Source: Nostoc sp. UHCC 0302 (GTDB lineage Bacteria > Cyanobacteriota > Cyanobacteriia > Cyanobacteriales > Nostocaceae). From it: a stretch of 64,000 bases of DNA. The notes under the pieces are model-generated. The model was not told the origin of the DNA and made no database searches. It saw only the letters and a program-made list of their open reading frames with translations. The position numbers and the translations under genes are program-made. Positions 29,642 to 39,549 of the stretch are shown here, one piece after another. The DNA lies in contig NZ_CP151099.1 in assembly GCF_038096175.1 (NCBI RefSeq), positions 7,046,001 to 7,110,000 on the forward strand. Direction: 5' to 3'. Every line of letters begins with the position of its first letter. Position 1 is the first letter of the stretch.

Positions 29642-29978
29642 AAATTTCTATCTACCTCCTGATGTAGACGTTCCTGTTTGGAACATTCCCTAATTCCCCC
29701 CCCCCGTAAGCAATAAATGTATAAATAAATTCTACTTTTTCACTAAGTTTACTGAATATTGACATTCCTCTGGGGTCAGTTGATTCTGTGATAACATCTT
29801 TTACCCCATCTTTAATGGAATCAACAAGTCTTGAATCTCGTTTATACCTCCGTTTCAGAGATTTTATAAACAGAATTTATAAGGCAGAATAAAAATTTGT
29901 TTTTATGAAGCCTCCTGACGCTAGTTTTTACAAGTCGGATAACCCGCGATGTGGCTGGCTTCCCAATACCCTATTTTC
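29642..29978. other. hmpA-hmpB intergenic region
   Basis: A 337-bp spacer with no gene. It includes a C10 run at 29696-29705 close to the hmpB start and an AT-rich middle. The length leaves room for a separate promoter for hmpB-E. Confidence 0.5.
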
Positions 29979-31157
29979 CTAGGAGTTTATGTTGATATAT
30001 TTCTCTACAAGCGTTATTAGCTCAGTGTCTGCGAATGGTTTGGTCAAATAATCTGTTGCCCCGACCATCCTAGCTCTGACTCGGTCAATAAATCCATCTT
30101 TACCAGTAAGCATGATAATTGGTACGAGCCTAAATGCTGTTGAATGTCGAAGCATGGCACAAATTTCATAACCCTCTAATTCCGGCATAGTAATATCGCA
30201 CAAAATTAAATCCGGCTTGAGTTGAAAAACAAGACTGAGCGCCTCTAAGGGATTTGTGAGGGCGATCGCTTCATAGCCTTGTGGTTTTAAAATATACTCT
30301 ACAGTTTCACCAATAGCGATCGCATCGTCAATACATACTATCCGTCCTCTATAGTTTTCCGCCAACTCTGTTTCTTTTGTATGGGTGTTTAATTTAGTCT
30401 TGACTGAATTAACTAGTTGTAGCCAACCCTGTTGCACGTATGGATAAATTACTTTAGCGACTGTCAAAATGTCTCGGTTGAGATAGCGAGCCAGTTGACG
30501 CAGGGAAGTTTTCCCATCTGCCCAATGCTCTAGTTTATTTACTGTTGCATCTGGTAACGAGGAACGTAGCCGAACACTGTCGGCTAGCACTAGTAATTGT
30601 TCAGGAGACTGAATGTGTGGATGTAGCTGTTTCCACTCTTGCAGCTGCTTGGTAATTTTTGTAATCAGGGGAGCAATTTCTAGGGTGCGTAATTGTGGAG
30701 CCAAGGCTGCACTCTGATGGAAAATAAAGTTACCTTGGTGTAAACTCAGCAGGTCAAAGAGAGTCTCATGCACCAAGCCAAGGATGATACTACCACCTAC
30801 CTTCGGCTTAATAATATTCCGCTCTAAGAGTTCCCAGAGATAGGCATACTCTGGCGCATTAGTTGATGCTAGGGAAGCCAAGTGCATCTCGCCGAGTCGC
30901 TTCTCAATGCGGTAGTGACGTAAATAATCGTTAATGCGAGATACACTACTTTCACCTTCTTGGCAATAAATAATTTGACCATTCAAGAAAAAGACAAACC
31001 AAGACTGTTGCTTGGGGCGATATCTCAAACCTTCCTCTGCAAGTTGATTACTTTGGTGAGAGCTATAGGCTTCTACCCATAGTTGCCCAGTTCGCTGTCC
31101 CAACTCAATCAATTGCAGAATACTGCAAATATCAATTTCGTTTAAATTTCCCTGCAT
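29979..31157 (-). CDS. hmpA: HmpA: PatA-like response regulator
   Basis: A 392-residue protein with the cyanobacterial PATAN (DUF4388-type) domain at the N-terminus (MQGNLNEIDICSILQLIELGQRTGQLWV), an alpha-helical middle (SVRLRSSLPDATVNKLEHWADGKTSLRQLARYLNR) and a C-terminal receiver. The phospho-acceptor Asp is in DLILCDITMPELEGYEI and the Lys in DYLTKPFADTEL. This is the architecture of PatA, PilG and PixG. In the hmp locus it is the first gene, divergent from hmpF. It is expected to affect pilus-driven motility by binding partners rather than DNA. Confidence 0.92.
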   Translation of the reverse strand: MQGNLNEIDICSILQLIELGQRTGQLWVEAYSSHQSNQLAEEGLRYRPKQQSWFVFFLNGQIIYCQEGESSVSRINDYLRHYRIEKRLGEMHLASLASTNAPEYAYLWELLERNIIKPKVGGSIILGLVHETLFDLLSLHQGNFIFHQSAALAPQLRTLEIAPLITKITKQLQEWKQLHPHIQSPEQLLVLADSVRLRSSLPDATVNKLEHWADGKTSLRQLARYLNRDILTVAKVIYPYVQQGWLQLVNSVKTKLNTHTKETELAENYRGRIVCIDDAIAIGETVEYILKPQGYEAIALTNPLEALSLVFQLKPDLILCDITMPELEGYEICAMLRHSTAFRLVPIIMLTGKDGFIDRVRARMVGATDYLTKPFADTELITLVEKYININS

Positions 31158-31561
31158 TTAGCTAAAAGCTGCTCCTTTTAATCCCGTTGATATTGTTTAT
31201 CCCTTGCGCCCTCAATTTTTTCATGTTTTGAGCAGATGGATTAGGTTTTGATTATGACGTATTAGTAAGATTTTTCCCTAATCTCTTTTTCTGTTTAAAA
31301 AATATATTCAGCTACTATCCTTAAACTTTTGTAATACACTTTGGCAAAGTTAGTGATCACACGGAAGTCATGATCAACGTCATGAGTACAGAATATAAAG
31401 GCGCGACCCTAATCGCTTCTATAAATAACAAGACCAAATCTAACGCCTATAAATAGTTTTGTGTGTCTTTTCTAAACTTAGGTTCAGTCAGATAAGTTAA
31501 CAGAATTATCTAATGTATATCCCAAAAAACAAATGTCAAGTGCATCAAAAGGACTAAAGGT
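31158..31561. promoter_or_regulatory. Divergent promoter region hmpA / hmpF
   Basis: This 404-bp AT-rich region must contain the start sites of both the hmpA-E genes and hmpF. I cannot assign promoter boxes with confidence. AAAGGACTAAAGG just before the GTG of hmpF gives it a purine-rich ribosome binding site. No gene is present. Confidence 0.5.
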
Positions 31562-33322
31562 GTGCTGTATTTAGCAGAAGTACAAAAACAGAAAGGTGGC
31601 TTACTCAGCGGTGGTTCAAAAACCGAATTGAAACTGCTAGCTTGTCAGCGCACTGACCAAAATTGGAATACTGTCTCAGAAGAAGTAATTGCTGCTGAGG
31701 AAGCAAGCAAATTAAATGATGGCGCACTGGTATTGGCTGAAGTGAATCCGAATCGTCAAGTGCAGCGGATTCAAGAAGCAGGCCGACCACTAGTGAATAT
31801 TTTGCAGAATTTTTCTCGTCAACTGGAAAAGTTTAAGCTCAAAGAAGATGAGATTGATCAGTGGAAGCAGTCCTTGACGTTTCAGGCGCAAGAGTTGAAT
31901 CGCCGTGAAATGGATATGGAAGTACGCTTAGAACATCTGCAACAAATGGAGGATGATGTTCAACGCCTCGATGAGGAAAAACAGCAAGTTGAAACCTCGC
32001 GCGAGGAGATTGAACGGTTGCAAGTAGAAATTGAGCGCAATCGCAAAGAACTGGAAGGAGCTTGGGAGCATTTACGCGGTGAGCAGCGTCGCCTTGCAGA
32101 GTGTCAAGCGGATTTCCAACAAGGGAGTGTTTTGGATGCAGAACAAAGTCGGGTAATTAGTGAGTTACTTGATCGCTTGTCTAGTCATGTTGCTCCTACG
32201 GAAACAGTCAGAGAACATCTGCATCTGGCTTTTGAATTGGTCGAAAGCCAGCAAGCTACGCTGAATCCACACTGGCAACAACTGGAACAGCAAAAAAGTG
32301 TGGCGGCTGCACAGCAAGAGGAAGTAGAACAACTGGCGCAAACGTTTAGCGATCGCCAAAATGCATGGCAACAGGCACAAAATTCTTTAGTACAGCAAAC
32401 AGTACAGTTGCAGGTAAATACAGCCGCTCTTACCACCAAGCAAGAGTTGGCTGAAAAACTCAAAGAGCAGTTACGAAATCAGGAAGAGTTATACCAAAAT
32501 ATTCATACCTTGGCTGCAACATCTAGTGATGTTGTTCTCGGCCAGCAAGCTGATGTGGAAGCTTTGCAGCAAATGTCTTTAGAAGAACTGCAAAAGATTG
32601 TGCAAGACTTGCAGCATAAGTTGGAAATAGACTCTAGCTTTGTTCACGATCAAGAACAAGAACTTAAATATAAGCAAGAAGCTATAGAAGAACTAGAAAA
32701 GAAAATAAACCTAGCATCTGACCATGACCACATCAATTTAGAAATGGAACTGGCGGATGAAAAAGACCTATATCAAATGCTAAACTCCAGTTTAGTAGGA
32801 CAACGCCGCAATATGCTACAGCATCAGAAGTTTCTCAAGCAACACCAAGCTGTACTGCTGCGGCGGCAAGGACATACTGTCGCTGATGAAGAAGAAGGTA
32901 ACAAAGTTAATTTAGAGCCGATTCTGTTACAAATTGAAACCCAGCGACAACAACATTCGCAAGAGATACAAAAGCTGGAACGTGAGATTGAGCAGATACG
33001 CTCTGGTATTGAATTAGCTCAGGGAATGATTGACAATCAAACACATGAGCTTGAACAGAAACACCAAGAACTGAAAGTAATCGAGGAAAACTTGCTGTCC
33101 TTGCGCTCAGCAACATCTCAATCCTGGGGCCAGCTAAATGTTTATCAAGAAACATTACAACCCATTCAGGATTCTTTAGATAGTTTACGGCACAAGTTAC
33201 AAGGAATTGGAGAATCTTTGTCTCAAGTCCAAGAAACTGGTGATTATCAACTCCAGACGATCGCCCAAATGCGTCAAACTATCCAAAGTTTGTTACCTCA
33301 ACCTGAATTAATAGCTTCGTGA
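31562..33322 (+). CDS. hmpF: HmpF: coiled-coil motility protein
   Basis: A 586-residue protein that starts with GTG (AAGG is 6 bp upstream). Residues 1-75 form a small globular N-terminal part (LYLAEVQKQKGGLLSGGSKTELKLL), and nearly all the rest is predicted coiled coil rich in Glu, Gln, Lys and Leu. In Nostoc punctiforme HmpF is an essential motility protein that localises to cell poles and activates type IV pili. Identification rests on the coiled-coil architecture, the N-terminal motif and the divergent position next to hmpA. It is convergent with tilS. Confidence 0.88.
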   Translation: MLYLAEVQKQKGGLLSGGSKTELKLLACQRTDQNWNTVSEEVIAAEEASKLNDGALVLAEVNPNRQVQRIQEAGRPLVNILQNFSRQLEKFKLKEDEIDQWKQSLTFQAQELNRREMDMEVRLEHLQQMEDDVQRLDEEKQQVETSREEIERLQVEIERNRKELEGAWEHLRGEQRRLAECQADFQQGSVLDAEQSRVISELLDRLSSHVAPTETVREHLHLAFELVESQQATLNPHWQQLEQQKSVAAAQQEEVEQLAQTFSDRQNAWQQAQNSLVQQTVQLQVNTAALTTKQELAEKLKEQLRNQEELYQNIHTLAATSSDVVLGQQADVEALQQMSLEELQKIVQDLQHKLEIDSSFVHDQEQELKYKQEAIEELEKKINLASDHDHINLEMELADEKDLYQMLNSSLVGQRRNMLQHQKFLKQHQAVLLRRQGHTVADEEEGNKVNLEPILLQIETQRQQHSQEIQKLEREIEQIRSGIELAQGMIDNQTHELEQKHQELKVIEENLLSLRSATSQSWGQLNVYQETLQPIQDSLDSLRHKLQGIGESLSQVQETGDYQLQTIAQMRQTIQSLLPQPELIAS

Positions 33323-33335
33323 AAAGCTAGGAGTG

Positions 33336-33390
33336 ATGAGTTAGGAGTTATGAGTTGGAGAAAATTTCTAATTCATAATTCCTAACTCAT
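33336..33390. terminator. Bidirectional hairpin between hmpF and tilS
   Basis: A stretch with ATGAGTTAGGAGTTATGAG at 33336 is nearly complementary (19 of 21 positions) to 33370-33390. The two genes converge here and the right arm overlaps the tilS stop codon. It probably ends both transcripts. Confidence 0.6.
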
Positions 33391-34397
33391 AACTGTTTCC
33401 AGCAAATCCAATCGCCTTCTACTAACGCGATCACACCACCAGGAAATGGATCGGTTTGTGACCGATTTGGTGCTGTAATTAAAACTGTTAATTTTTCGAT
33501 ATGTTCAAAACTAGGGGCGTCAGCCAGTATTTGCAGCAATACTTGACGCATTACCCGACGTTGCAATGCTAGTGGTGCTGTTTGCAAGACTGTACGATTT
33601 AACCTTAAAGGAAGAGCAGGGGAAGAGGGGGACAAGAAAAATTCTTGGTTTACTTCCCCAAGTGCTTCTTTTCGCAACTTCTCGGCTGCTTGCTCCAAAT
33701 ACTCGACTTCTGCTTGCAAAAGTTCTGCGGTTTGGGCTAATGCTGATTCTACTTGTGGGTTGAAATTATCTCGCAAATATGGTGTTAACTCTTGGCGAAT
33801 GCGGTTGCGGGCGTATTTTAAATCTTGATTAGTGGAATCTTCCCAAACTGGTAATTGAAAATATTGACAAAATTGCTCTGTCTGTGTACGAGTTATTTCT
33901 AAAAGTGGGCGCACTAAGATAATGTCTGTAGTTAGTGGACGTTTCCAAGTCAGAGCCTGCAAACCATCTGCACCTGTACCACGAATTAAGTTGTAAAGTA
34001 GAGTTTCAGCGCGATCGCTTGCGGTATGCCCTGTAACTATATATTGATAATTATTTGTTTGGGCGATCGCATTTAAAGCTTGATAGCGCCAATCACGTGC
34101 AGCAGCTTCACTATTTAAAGGCTGTGTAGCAGTTTCTAAATAAAAAGGTAGATCCCAAGTTTTAGCTAAATTTTTGACATGATTAGCATTGGCTTCTGAA
34201 TCAGAACGCCAGCGATGGTCACAGTGAGCAATACTTAAATGCCATACCCACTTTGGTTGTAAATCTAACAGTAGTTTGATTAAGCACAGTGAATCTTGTC
34301 CGCCGGAAACTGCTACTAATAGCCGCTGATTGCGCTCAAATAAATGGCGCGATCGGATAGTGCGATGTATTTTTGAATGTAGCGGAGTCCATACCAT
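33387..34397 (-). CDS. tilS: tRNA(Ile)-lysidine synthetase
   Basis: This enzyme changes C34 of the CAU-anticodon tRNA-Ile to lysidine using ATP and lysine, so that it reads AUA. The N-type ATP pyrophosphatase loop is S31-G-G-Q-D-S36 in LLVAVSGGQDSLCLIKLL. HCDHRWRSDSEANA, TGHTASDRAETLLYNLIRGTG and RPLLEITRTQTEQFCQ are typical of the family. At 336 residues it has the core and the first C-terminal subdomain and lacks the long Escherichia coli-type C-terminal extension, as is usual in cyanobacteria. Confidence 0.95.
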   Translation of the reverse strand: MVWTPLHSKIHRTIRSRHLFERNQRLLVAVSGGQDSLCLIKLLLDLQPKWVWHLSIAHCDHRWRSDSEANANHVKNLAKTWDLPFYLETATQPLNSEAAARDWRYQALNAIAQTNNYQYIVTGHTASDRAETLLYNLIRGTGADGLQALTWKRPLTTDIILVRPLLEITRTQTEQFCQYFQLPVWEDSTNQDLKYARNRIRQELTPYLRDNFNPQVESALAQTAELLQAEVEYLEQAAEKLRKEALGEVNQEFFLSPSSPALPLRLNRTVLQTAPLALQRRVMRQVLLQILADAPSFEHIEKLTVLITAPNRSQTDPFPGGVIALVEGDWICWKQL

Positions 34398-34565
34398 TTT
34401 TGACTTTTAACCACAGATATACGCAGACAAAAACCTGAGCAGCAGAAGCTGCTCAGAACTTCGGTGTGAACGCAGATAATTTTCTATTTTATCGGCGTGC
34501 ATCTGTGCTACTAATAACAATGATATATTTCGCCTTGGTATCAAAATTTTTTAGTTGGGGACTGG

Positions 34566-34883
34566 CTACTTTATTAGGTTTTCTGCTTCTTTGAGCTGTT
34601 GATAAATTTCGTCTAATGGTGATTCTGGTTCTTCAGGACAAAATTCTAAAGCAAGCCTAACTTTTCCTTTCTTCCATCCCTCGGTAGTAAATTGTAAGAC
34701 TTCACAGTTGAGTCCTTCAGTATACAGATTTGCTTCAGATGTCCCGTCTGCTCCAATATGCTCCTTTATCGCTCTAATCAAATCACGGACTTTAAAAGTT
34801 TTAGCAATATCTAATTTATTAAAAGTGTCTGGTTCTATAGACACAACTTCATCGTGGTTTAGCCTCTCGAATCCATCTCCCAT
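34566..34883 (-). CDS. KGK-domain protein
   Basis: A 105-residue protein of unknown role with the conserved GWKKGKVRLALEFCPEEPES segment of the KGK family, which is found almost only in cyanobacteria. The N-terminal half includes DTFNKLDIAKTFKVRDLIRAI. No membrane segment or signal peptide is seen. It lies between tilS and a Uma2-like gene, all on the minus strand but with spacers over 80 bp, so no operon is implied. Confidence 0.8.
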   Translation of the reverse strand: MGDGFERLNHDEVVSIEPDTFNKLDIAKTFKVRDLIRAIKEHIGADGTSEANLYTEGLNCEVLQFTTEGWKKGKVRLALEFCPEEPESPLDEIYQQLKEAENLIK

Positions 34884-34965
34884 AAAAATCTCCTGTCACT
34901 AAATCTATAGTTTCTATAGACATAGCGCCTCATCCGAAATAAAACTAGGAATTAATTGAAATCCG

Positions 34966-35586
34966 TTATAGTTTTTGGATTTTACTTGCAGCTACAACTT
35001 GCTCAACAGTCACTGCTAGTTCTGGAAAAGTAGTAGAGAGAATGCGGTCATTATTTGTAAATTTTTGCACTTGGTAGAGACCATCTATCAACTGGTAAAC
35101 GAAAACGGTGGGAAGTTTAGGATTACCGAGATAAGCGCGACTGGCAATTGCAAGATAGTCTACAATCCAATACTCAGAGATACCGAGTCGCTGATACTCC
35201 TGTAGTTTGTCAATATAATCATCATCCCAGTTTGTTGAAGTAACTTCTACAGCCAATTGAATTGGCTCAATCAATGCCCCATAAGCGAGGACATTGCTAT
35301 TCCACTGTGATGCATTAACTACGCTGACATCTGGATTTCTACCTTGTTCTTCACCAGTATCAGTGAACGTCCTGATAATAATATCCTTGTCAGCAATATA
35401 GTTAAGTTCTAAGCGCCTAATTTCATCGTTGAAACTTAGCATCAGAAATCTTGCTACATTTTTATGCGCTCTAGTTGGCTCCACTTTTATAATTTCTCCA
35501 TTTACCAGTTCGTAGATGCCAGAGCTATCAGGATATTGCTCTAGAAACTCTTCAAAAGTTAGTTTTTTAACTGGGGTTTTAACCAT
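34966..35586 (-). CDS. Uma2 family (DUF820) endonuclease-like protein
   Basis: A 206-residue member of the large cyanobacterial Uma2 family with a PD-(D/E)xK nuclease-like fold. It starts MVKTPVKKLTFEEFLEQYP; an ATG 12 codons upstream is less likely. Key parts are GIYELVNGEIIKVEP, NPDVSVVNAS (Asp), QLAVEVTSTNWDDDYIDKL (Glu and Lys) and SEYWIVDYLA. Many copies exist per genome and their role is unknown; some behave as mobile or selfish nucleases. Confidence 0.88.
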   Translation of the reverse strand: MVKTPVKKLTFEEFLEQYPDSSGIYELVNGEIIKVEPTRAHKNVARFLMLSFNDEIRRLELNYIADKDIIIRTFTDTGEEQGRNPDVSVVNASQWNSNVLAYGALIEPIQLAVEVTSTNWDDDYIDKLQEYQRLGISEYWIVDYLAIASRAYLGNPKLPTVFVYQLIDGLYQVQKFTNNDRILSTTFPELAVTVEQVVAASKIQKL

Positions 35587-35704
35587 ATTTTCACCTGCGA
35601 CAAAGCAAGCTAAAAGTAACAAAAGTAGTGATTAATGTAAAATCTGCTCCTCTTCGGTAAAATAACCCCTCTTTGTTGTTAAAGAGGGGTAGAAAGTAAA
35701 GTTA

Positions 35705-36778
35705 TTAAAAGAACCACCCGTAAGAATGTAAACCTTTACCTAAAAGATTCACACCGAGATAGCAAGTCCAGACGACAACAAAGCCGGTGGCGGCTAAAAT
35801 CGCAGGACGACGCCCTTGCCATCCGCGAGTAATTCTAGCGTGGAGGTAGGCGGCGAAAACTAACCAGGTGATTAAAGCCCAAGTTTCTTTGGGATCCCAA
35901 CTCCAGTAGGAACCCCAAGCTTCGTTAGCCCAAACACCGCCAGCAATAATCCCAATCGTCAGCAGAGGAAAACCAAGTCCGATGACGCGATAACTGATGT
36001 TGTCGAGGGTTTCAGCTAAGCTAAGACGTTGTGGTGAAAGGGGTTCCGAATTTTGGATTTCAGTGTTTGGATTTTGGATTGGGGTTGTTGTGACTAAACC
36101 TAAAACAGCGGTGTTACCGTTACTGTTGCCGTTGTTATTGGTTTCAAAACGAGCAAAGCCGTTATTTTCAACGGGAGGTGTTGATGGTTGAGAAATTAGT
36201 TCAGCTGTTTTGTGCAAGCGATAGCCGTTGCTACGATAGCCACCAGTACCTACAGAACTTCCTTGTAGCTGGATATTTTGACCGCGAGTGACAACTAAAA
36301 AAGCGATCGCTAATAAAGAACCCACCATCAAAGCAGCATAACTCAACATCATCACACTGACGTGCATCATTAGCCAGTTTGACTTCAAAGCAGGTACTAA
36401 GGGTTCTGAAAGTTGCATTTGAGATGGCAGCGTCAATGTGGCAAAAGCTGCGATCGCCATAGCTACGGGGGCGGTAACAACTCCTACTAAGCGGCTACGG
36501 CTAGTATTTTCGGCAATTAAATGCACGGCGGTGATTCCCCAAGTTAAGAAAAATAGGGATTCGTACAAATTACTCAAGGGAAAATAGCCAGCTTCTATCC
36601 ATCTTGCTCCCAGTAGAGTAGCCATGCACAAATTAGCGATCGCCATCCCAGCTGTTCCCAAAGCGGCTAGATAAGGCAGATTTGGAAAAGCTGCCCCTCC
36701 CCAATACACGAGCATTGTGAGAAATAATATCGCAAAGGAGGCGTTGTCCAGCCAGTTCTGGAGTGCAACCAAATTCAT
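35705..36778 (-). CDS. ccsA: Cytochrome c biogenesis protein CcsA (system II)
   Basis: A 357-residue integral membrane protein that, with Ccs1/ResB, moves heme across the thylakoid membrane and attaches it to apocytochromes c. The heme-binding WWD motif is [16 protein letters not shown] near residue 287, and His residues in HVSVMMLSY and the C-terminal HSYGWFF serve as heme ligands in the family. About eight hydrophobic segments are seen. Residues about 165-235 form a hydrophilic Asn/Gly-rich insert ([12 protein letters not shown]) longer than in many homologues. It ends close to a PF-like spacer and is not next to ccs1 here. Confidence 0.95.
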   Translation of the reverse strand: MNLVALQNWLDNASFAILFLTMLVYWGGAAFPNLPYLAALGTAGMAIANLCMATLLGARWIEAGYFPLSNLYESLFFLTWGITAVHLIAENTSRSRLVGVVTAPVAMAIAAFATLTLPSQMQLSEPLVPALKSNWLMMHVSVMMLSYAALMVGSLLAIAFLVVTRGQNIQLQGSSVGTGGYRSNGYRLHKTAELISQPSTPPVENNGFARFETNNNGNSNGNTAVLGLVTTTPIQNPNTEIQNSEPLSPQRLSLAETLDNISYRVIGLGFPLLTIGIIAGGVWANEAWGSYWSWDPKETWALITWLVFAAYLHARITRGWQGRRPAILAATGFVVVWTCYLGVNLLGKGLHSYGWFF

Positions 36779-36880
36779 AAAGTCTTCTCCCCGGTGGATT
36801 ACTTAAAAATATAGATTCTGACTGTTTTGATCCTATCTGCTTAAGGGGGAATGGGGAATGGATAACTTTGGAGTTAACAG

Positions 36881-36922
36881 TTAAGAGTTAGAAGTTATAA
36901 ACTGATAACTTCTAACTCTTAA
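36881..36922. repeat. Perfect 18-bp inverted repeat
   Basis: TTAAGAGTTAGAAGTTAT at 36881 is followed after 6 bases by its exact complement, then TTTTT. It lies between ccsA and the DUF3352 gene, both on the minus strand. The T-run is on the plus strand, where no gene would need it, so this may be a repeat-derived hairpin that also ends the DUF3352 message. Confidence 0.75.
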
Positions 36923-36937
36923 TTTTTGCTGGTGGTG

Positions 36938-38728
36938 TCACGGTGATTGAGCCGGGACAGGAATAGCAAGACTGCTAGGACTACTACCTGGACTGGGTAA
37001 AGCAGGTGAGTCACCAGCTTTTTTAAGTGCAAAAAAAATATCGTAGCGGTTACTCCGACTATCGCTGACAGCAGATGTTACCCCAATTGAACGCGTTGCT
37101 GCTAGCAAGGTTTGTTGATTGGGAATCAAAGTTGGTAAGGGAAAATTTTTCACAGTCCTTTCTACATCCAAGAAAAATTGCCCATTTGTTGGATTAGGTT
37201 CTGTAGGAACTGTTTGTTGAAAGGGGAGAGTACTAGCTAGTGTATTGTTGGGTTTGGGAACAATTTTATCGGTGATGGGAGCGCCTACTACTAAGAAAGC
37301 GATATCTTGATCTAACCAACCGTGGGTAGCAGTTAATGTGCCAAACGGTGCAACCCAGTTAACGACAGCTTGACCGCCAACTTTACCCTGTTGGATCTTG
37401 AACTGGTATTGATTTTTCATCACATCATCCAGTTTTTGTAAAGATGCTTCAGCTGATTTACGTAGGCTTTGCCCACTGTAGGCATCGCTTGCCTGTACCA
37501 TAATCAACAAACCTGCACGAAAATCTTCTGCTGAACCCTGTTTGGCAGTGGTGGGAACGATTGAGATGGAAAACTCACCTTTCATCCAACTGAGCAAATC
37601 TTGATCTAAATCTAAATTTGTTAGAGATTTAATTCCACCTCGCAGCTGTTCTGGTGTTATCGGTGAGAGAGGATTTCCTTGAGATGTTAAAACATAGTCT
37701 CCCCACAACCGTTGTAAGTTACTACCAGACAGCATCATTAAGGTTTCTGCGGGTACGCGGCTTTGCATAGTTCCAGCTTTATTTTCTACGGCTAGCACAC
37801 GCTGGCTATTAGGGTTTAGCCAAGAAACGCCTTTTAAGCGAATTCCTTCAGACTCTAAGGTAATTGTCCCTGCTAAACCTTGGTTATTTTGAAGTTGAGC
37901 TAGTACTTGAGCAGGTAACCGACGGTTTGGAGAAGCGGTGGCTATCCTAGCCGCTGTTGGCACATTTACATAAAACTGGGCAAAGGGTTGGTAGTTGGCA
38001 ATTTTGGGGAAATTTTCTGCAAAGCCCCCGATTGTTGCTAGGGATGTTTTACCTTTATAAGCGTCAATGGCTCGTTCTGTAGCTTTCAGATTATCTGTGA
38101 CAACTAAGAAACGTCCGTCTATTAATGCTGCGGAAAAGTTTCCGTCAGCTTGTCCCTGATTTTGTTTGATAGTGATTCCCTGATATGTGCGGTCAATCCA
38201 TTTGCCTTGTTTGAGAGTTTTGGGTTGTGCAAGAAAGTTTTTAGCTATTTCTGGGCTTTTTATTGGCAGCACCATCACCATCGATTGCCCAGAGTTAGTA
38301 GTATCTCCATCAGTAGCAACTGGTTTGGGCGCAGGTTTAATTGCTGTTTGGGGGGTAAGAATGGCGATTGTTACTTCATCGCCTACCCAAGGAGCGATAT
38401 CTTTCTGAAAGTCGTAACCATTATTAGTCAAAAAGCGATCGCGCAACTGGACTAAATTTTTATCTAGTTCTGCTTGGGTTTCTTTTGTCCCAAACTCTCG
38501 CAATTTCTGCCACTGTCTAGGATCTGTTGTTAAAGAAACCGCAAACAAAGCATCTTGAGGAATAATATTTGCACCTACTGGCAAATCTCTGGAAGAAGAT
38601 TGTCCTTGGGTTAAAAACCAGTATGCCGCACTTCCTGCACCAATTAATAACCCAGCAGCCGAAAGCGTCAGCACCAGAGACGGTTTCTTTTTTTTCTTCA
38701 TTGGGACAGACACAACAGGCGGTGCCAT
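36938..38728 (-). CDS. DUF3352 domain protein, membrane-anchored
   Basis: A 596-residue protein with an N-terminal KKKKK stretch and one hydrophobic segment (residues about 16-36, LVLTLSAAGLLIGAGSAAYWFL), so it is anchored with the bulk on the outer (periplasmic or lumen) side. The rest (NIIPQDALFAVSLTTDPRQW, then DVMKNQYQFKIQQGKVGGQA) matches the cyanobacterial DUF3352 family. The tail is Pro/Ser-rich. The function is not known. A short A/T-rich leader with no obvious promoter lies upstream. Confidence 0.85.
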   Translation of the reverse strand: MAPPVVSVPMKKKKKPSLVLTLSAAGLLIGAGSAAYWFLTQGQSSSRDLPVGANIIPQDALFAVSLTTDPRQWQKLREFGTKETQAELDKNLVQLRDRFLTNNGYDFQKDIAPWVGDEVTIAILTPQTAIKPAPKPVATDGDTTNSGQSMVMVLPIKSPEIAKNFLAQPKTLKQGKWIDRTYQGITIKQNQGQADGNFSAALIDGRFLVVTDNLKATERAIDAYKGKTSLATIGGFAENFPKIANYQPFAQFYVNVPTAARIATASPNRRLPAQVLAQLQNNQGLAGTITLESEGIRLKGVSWLNPNSQRVLAVENKAGTMQSRVPAETLMMLSGSNLQRLWGDYVLTSQGNPLSPITPEQLRGGIKSLTNLDLDQDLLSWMKGEFSISIVPTTAKQGSAEDFRAGLLIMVQASDAYSGQSLRKSAEASLQKLDDVMKNQYQFKIQQGKVGGQAVVNWVAPFGTLTATHGWLDQDIAFLVVGAPITDKIVPKPNNTLASTLPFQQTVPTEPNPTNGQFFLDVERTVKNFPLPTLIPNQQTLLAATRSIGVTSAVSDSRSNRYDIFFALKKAGDSPALPSPGSSPSSLAIPVPAQSP

Positions 38729-39549
38729 TGAAACCTATACCTCATACTTGCAAACTTATTACTTGCTTGATTGGTTAAATCAACCAAAGGTTTCCTATTA
38801 TCTAGGGCAGCTAATTGTATCAATTTCTCCACCTAGACCTTGATGGTACTTTGGTAATCAACCTTCTCTACTGTTTTAAAAGCAGTGTTTTTGTGATTAG
38901 TTATCTTTTTTAACACGCTTTGTTGAATTTCGCAGGACAGTTTCGCGGAAAGGTTACTTTTATAAGGAACTCTCCCAGAATTACAGCAGTTCTCACTTAA
39001 TTAGACTACGTTAAGATACTTAACTTCTTTTCTTGCTGAGAATGGGTATAAGCCTTTCTCAGCAAGAGAAGCTTTGAGAGCAAAAAGTTGAGCCAGTCGC
39101 TTGGTGAGGCAGCGCGGTCTTCTCCCAAAGGGAGAGGCTAGCGCCTGCCGTAGGATGCCCGAAGGGCTGTAGGGGGTTTTCCCCATGAGCGACTGCCGTT
39201 AGCGCAGCGTTAGCGAGTCTTCTCCTTCTCCCAAAGGGAGAGGCTACGCCAACGGAGACGCCAAGGGCGAACGAGCGTCAAGGGTTTCCCGACTTGGGCG
39301 TTAGCGTTCGCCTCCGGTCTCGTAGAGAAGCGGTAGCAACGCAGGAGCGTTACTGGCGTTGAGCAGAGGTTTCTTCCACTCCAAGCTTTTTAACATAAAG
39401 GTCAAGTATGTGGTCTATTGAGCAGAAAATTGCTGTTATTCCAGGTTTCTAAGCAATTTGAGAATATAACTAAGTTGACGAATCTGCAAGTTCTCTTCTT
39501 AGAGATTAAGGATAAGGATAGGAAAAGGTTACAGATTTTCTAAATGGCA
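38729..39549. repeat. Gene-free region with a cluster of GC-rich interspersed repeats
   Basis: No gene is supported in these 821 bp. From about 39080 to 39365 the DNA is a mosaic of short GC-rich repeats. CTTCTCCCAAAGGGAGAGGC occurs twice (near 39120 and 39228). GTTAGCGCAGCGTTAGCGAG, ACGCCAAGGGCGAA and AACGGAGACGCC also occur; the last two are found again near 42590-42650. A 61-codon minus-strand frame at 39001-39186 is made of these repeats and is rejected. Confidence 0.7.

Noticed and set aside
39001-39186. 61-codon minus-strand frame
   Set aside because: Composed of GC-rich interspersed repeats.
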